Source: Rhodospirillales bacterium (GTDB lineage Bacteria > Pseudomonadota > Alphaproteobacteria > Rhodospirillales > Defluviicoccaceae). From it: a DNA stretch of 64,000 bases. This document shows, piece by piece, positions 62,577 to 64,000 of the stretch. Numbering within the stretch: the stretch's first letter is position 1; every line of letters begins with the position of its first letter. The position numbers and the translations under genes are program-made. The notes below the pieces were generated by a model. It did no database searches. It was not told the origin of the DNA and worked only from the letters and a program-made list of their open reading frames with translations. The stretch is taken from contig JAEULH010000083.1 in assembly GCA_016793925.1 (NCBI GenBank), forward strand, positions 26,571 through 90,570, written 5' to 3'.

Positions 62577-63404
62577 ATGAAGTCGGATTGCACATGGTCG
62601 GCTTCGCGCGGCGAGCCCCTGGCGGAGCGAATAGCGCTGCGCTCGCTGCGAGCGATGGCCGCGCGCAGGGTTTTGGCGCTTCTGGCGCTCGCGCTTCTGG
62701 TTGCGGCCGCGGCCCCCGTCGCCGCGCAGCAGGCCTCGCCGGCGCCTCAGCCCCCGCGCATTTTCACCGAGCCGGTGCTGATCGAGCTGGTCAAGATCCT
62801 GCCCAGCGCGCTGTGGCTGGTGGTTGCCATCATCGTCGTGCTGATCTTTTACCGACCGATCAAGAACCAGCTTCTGCCGCTGGTGACCGGCCTCAAGATC
62901 GGCGGGATCGAGTGTTCCTTCGTCCGCGAGGCAATCCAGGCTTCGGTCGCGCTCGCGCGCAAGCACGGCAACTGGCAGGTCGAGGTGAGCGAGGAGGACG
63001 CAAGCCTGGCGATGGATCGGGCCTCGCGCCACCTGGGCCTGCTGCAGAAGGCGAAAATCCTCTGGGTCGACGACGTCCCCGAAAACAACTTCAACGAAAT
63101 CAAGATGCTGCATCAGCTTCGCGCGGATGTCGAAACCGCTCACGGCACCGACGAGGCGCTGGAGCGGCTCGCCAAGCAGCCGTTCGACATCATCCTGAGC
63201 GATCTGAAGCGGGGAGACGATGCGGGGGCCGGGCTGGCGATGCTCAACCGGCTGAAGGACTCCCGTCCCGCCCTGCCGGTCATCTTCTACGTCGGCGAGT
63301 TCGACCCGGCGCGCGGCGTGCCGCCGTTCGCCTTCGGCTTGACCAATCGGCCCGACGAGATGCTCCACCTCATCCTCGACGTCCTCGAGCGCCGCAAGCG
63401 CTGA
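62577..63404 (+). CDS. Membrane-anchored, receiver-like (CheY-fold) protein
   Basis: A 275-residue protein divergent from the SIR2-like gene. After a basic leader there is a hydrophobic signal-like segment (RRVLALLALALLVAAAAPVAA, about 30-50). A second TM follows at 78-93, then a short linker. The C-terminal 115 residues match a receiver: ILWVDDVPENN with the acidic pair D165/D166, FDIILSDLKRG with D209 in the phosphoacceptor position, then VIFYVGEFDP where V239 replaces the usual Thr/Ser, and NRPDEML where Arg replaces the usual Lys. It is therefore a degenerate receiver. The ATG follows GGGAGGAG. Function unknown; its position beside the SIR2/STAND operon suggests involvement. Confidence 0.75.
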   Translation: MKSDCTWSASRGEPLAERIALRSLRAMAARRVLALLALALLVAAAAPVAAQQASPAPQPPRIFTEPVLIELVKILPSALWLVVAIIVVLIFYRPIKNQLLPLVTGLKIGGIECSFVREAIQASVALARKHGNWQVEVSEEDASLAMDRASRHLGLLQKAKILWVDDVPENNFNEIKMLHQLRADVETAHGTDEALERLAKQPFDIILSDLKRGDDAGAGLAMLNRLKDSRPALPVIFYVGEFDPARGVPPFAFGLTNRPDEMLHLILDVLERRKR

Positions 63405-63424
63405 CAAAACCTCCCGGCTGCAGA

Positions 63425-64000
63425 TCAGAAGTACGGCTCGCCGGCCTCGAACAGCGCCCTGGTCGCCGGGATCGACAGCCCGTTGGCGAGCTGGTAGTGC
63501 GGCGTGTCCCGGAAGGTGCGCCAGGTCCCGCCCCATTCGAGCTCATCGATCAGTCCGGCGCGCGCGGCGCGCTCATAGGCGGCGGTTCCCGTCAGGTACG
63601 CCCCGCCCTCGAACAGGCCGATATCCCAGGCGATGGCGAAGTTGTGGTTGCTTTGCCCGCCCCGGGCGTTGGTGACCTTCGGGCCGGGCCGGCCATAGCG
63701 GCCGCGGCGGAACAGGTGGTTCTGCTCGCCGTAGCTGCGGGTCGCGGAGATGACACGGGCGTCGAGCCCCGTTGCCCGGGTCCGGGCGAGAAAGACGCGC
63801 GCCGATCTCTGCGCCGCGATCTGGAGCGTGGCGATCTGGCGCTCAGAGCGCGCGTCGAACCGGCCGAAGCGACAGGCGAGGTCCTCGCCGGCCATGGCGA
63901 AGGCGCCCGCGGCGCGATCCGTCAACGGCCCCCAGACGCCGTCAAGGGCGCCCGGATACAGACGCGCGGTCTTGAACAGTCTCTGCTGGAACAGGACGTC
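63425..64000 (-). CDS. Peptidoglycan-binding/M15-type peptidase (5' truncated by window)
   Basis: The reading frame runs off the right edge of the window (GAC at 64000 is in frame), so the start is not included. The visible N-terminal part (FQQRLFKTARLYPGALDGVWGPLTDRAAGAF) is a PG_binding_1 repeat. The rest is a D,D-carboxypeptidase/L-Ala-D-Glu-endopeptidase-like domain, with SATRSYGEQNHLFRRGR, SNHNFAIAWDIGLF (His and Asp zinc ligands) and TPHYQLANGLSIP (third His). It probably cleaves cell-wall peptides and resembles phage endolysins and VanY/CwlK-type peptidases. The shorter TTG start at 63925 is an artefact of the window edge. Confidence 0.8.
   Translation of the reverse strand, partial: DVLFQQRLFKTARLYPGALDGVWGPLTDRAAGAFAMAGEDLACRFGRFDARSERQIATLQIAAQRSARVFLARTRATGLDARVISATRSYGEQNHLFRRGRYGRPGPKVTNARGGQSNHNFAIAWDIGLFEGGAYLTGTAAYERAARAGLIDELEWGGTWRTFRDTPHYQLANGLSIPATRALFEAGEPYF

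Overview
The window is GC-rich, densely coded DNA from what looks like an alphaproteobacterium, most likely of the Rhodospirillales. Pointers are an HdaA-type DnaA regulator, a DUF2066/AI-2E permease/purM/purN/ndk neighbourhood, a complete ccoNOQP-GHIS set, a BluB-type B12 gene and a rhodoquinone gene (rquA). The genus cannot be fixed from the sequence alone.

Layout. 1-6.5 kb: the tail of a Gly/Gln/Pro-rich protein, an archaeal/Thermotoga-style S-adenosylhomocysteine hydrolase, an exported PHB depolymerase, a DUF3616 protein, purU, rquA and a SixA-like phosphatase. 6.7-12.4 kb: a polyphosphate cluster, with pap and ppk co-directional and ppx divergent. 12.5-17 kb: an Mrr-type restriction endonuclease of visibly lower GC between ppx and rnd, then aspS. 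17-22.5 kb: hdaA, an AI-2E family permease, a DUF2066 protein, purM-purN and ndk. 22.7-30.5 kb: a double-cupin protein, a DJ-1/PfpI-like protein, a GH63-like glycosidase, a TrmA/RlmD-family RNA methyltransferase, a predicted structured sRNA with its own promoter and terminator, and a ZIP transporter. 30.6-37.8 kb: a divergent EF-G-like GTPase, an aspartate aminotransferase, a tiny lipoprotein, tRNA-Leu(CAA), a frameshifted DUF4396 gene, a GlsB/YeaQ protein, bluB and an exported histidine phosphatase. 37.8-48.3 kb: phoX, an orphan histidine kinase, fabD, a CPA2 antiporter, rlmI and ggt. 48.4-56.8 kb: the cbb3 oxidase operon and its assembly genes. 56.8-64 kb: an alpha/beta hydrolase, a two-gene SIR2-like/STAND-WD40 operon, a divergent membrane-anchored receiver-like protein, and a truncated peptidoglycan-binding/M15 peptidase at the window edge.

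How the genes fit together. The high-affinity cbb3 oxidase and RquA together suggest a life moving between microoxic and anoxic conditions. PHB depolymerase, polyphosphate synthesis, transfer and degradation, and PhoX point to active storage-polymer and phosphate economy. The most unusual locus is 57.6-63.4 kb. A stand-alone SIR2-like protein that keeps its catalytic Asn and His is translationally coupled to a 1254-residue nSTAND/WD40 protein with about 14 WD repeats and one membrane segment. A membrane-anchored, degenerate receiver-domain protein is divergently transcribed beside it. This has the logic of an NAD-depleting anti-phage system with sensor and effector on separate chains, and it is the best candidate here for an undescribed system.
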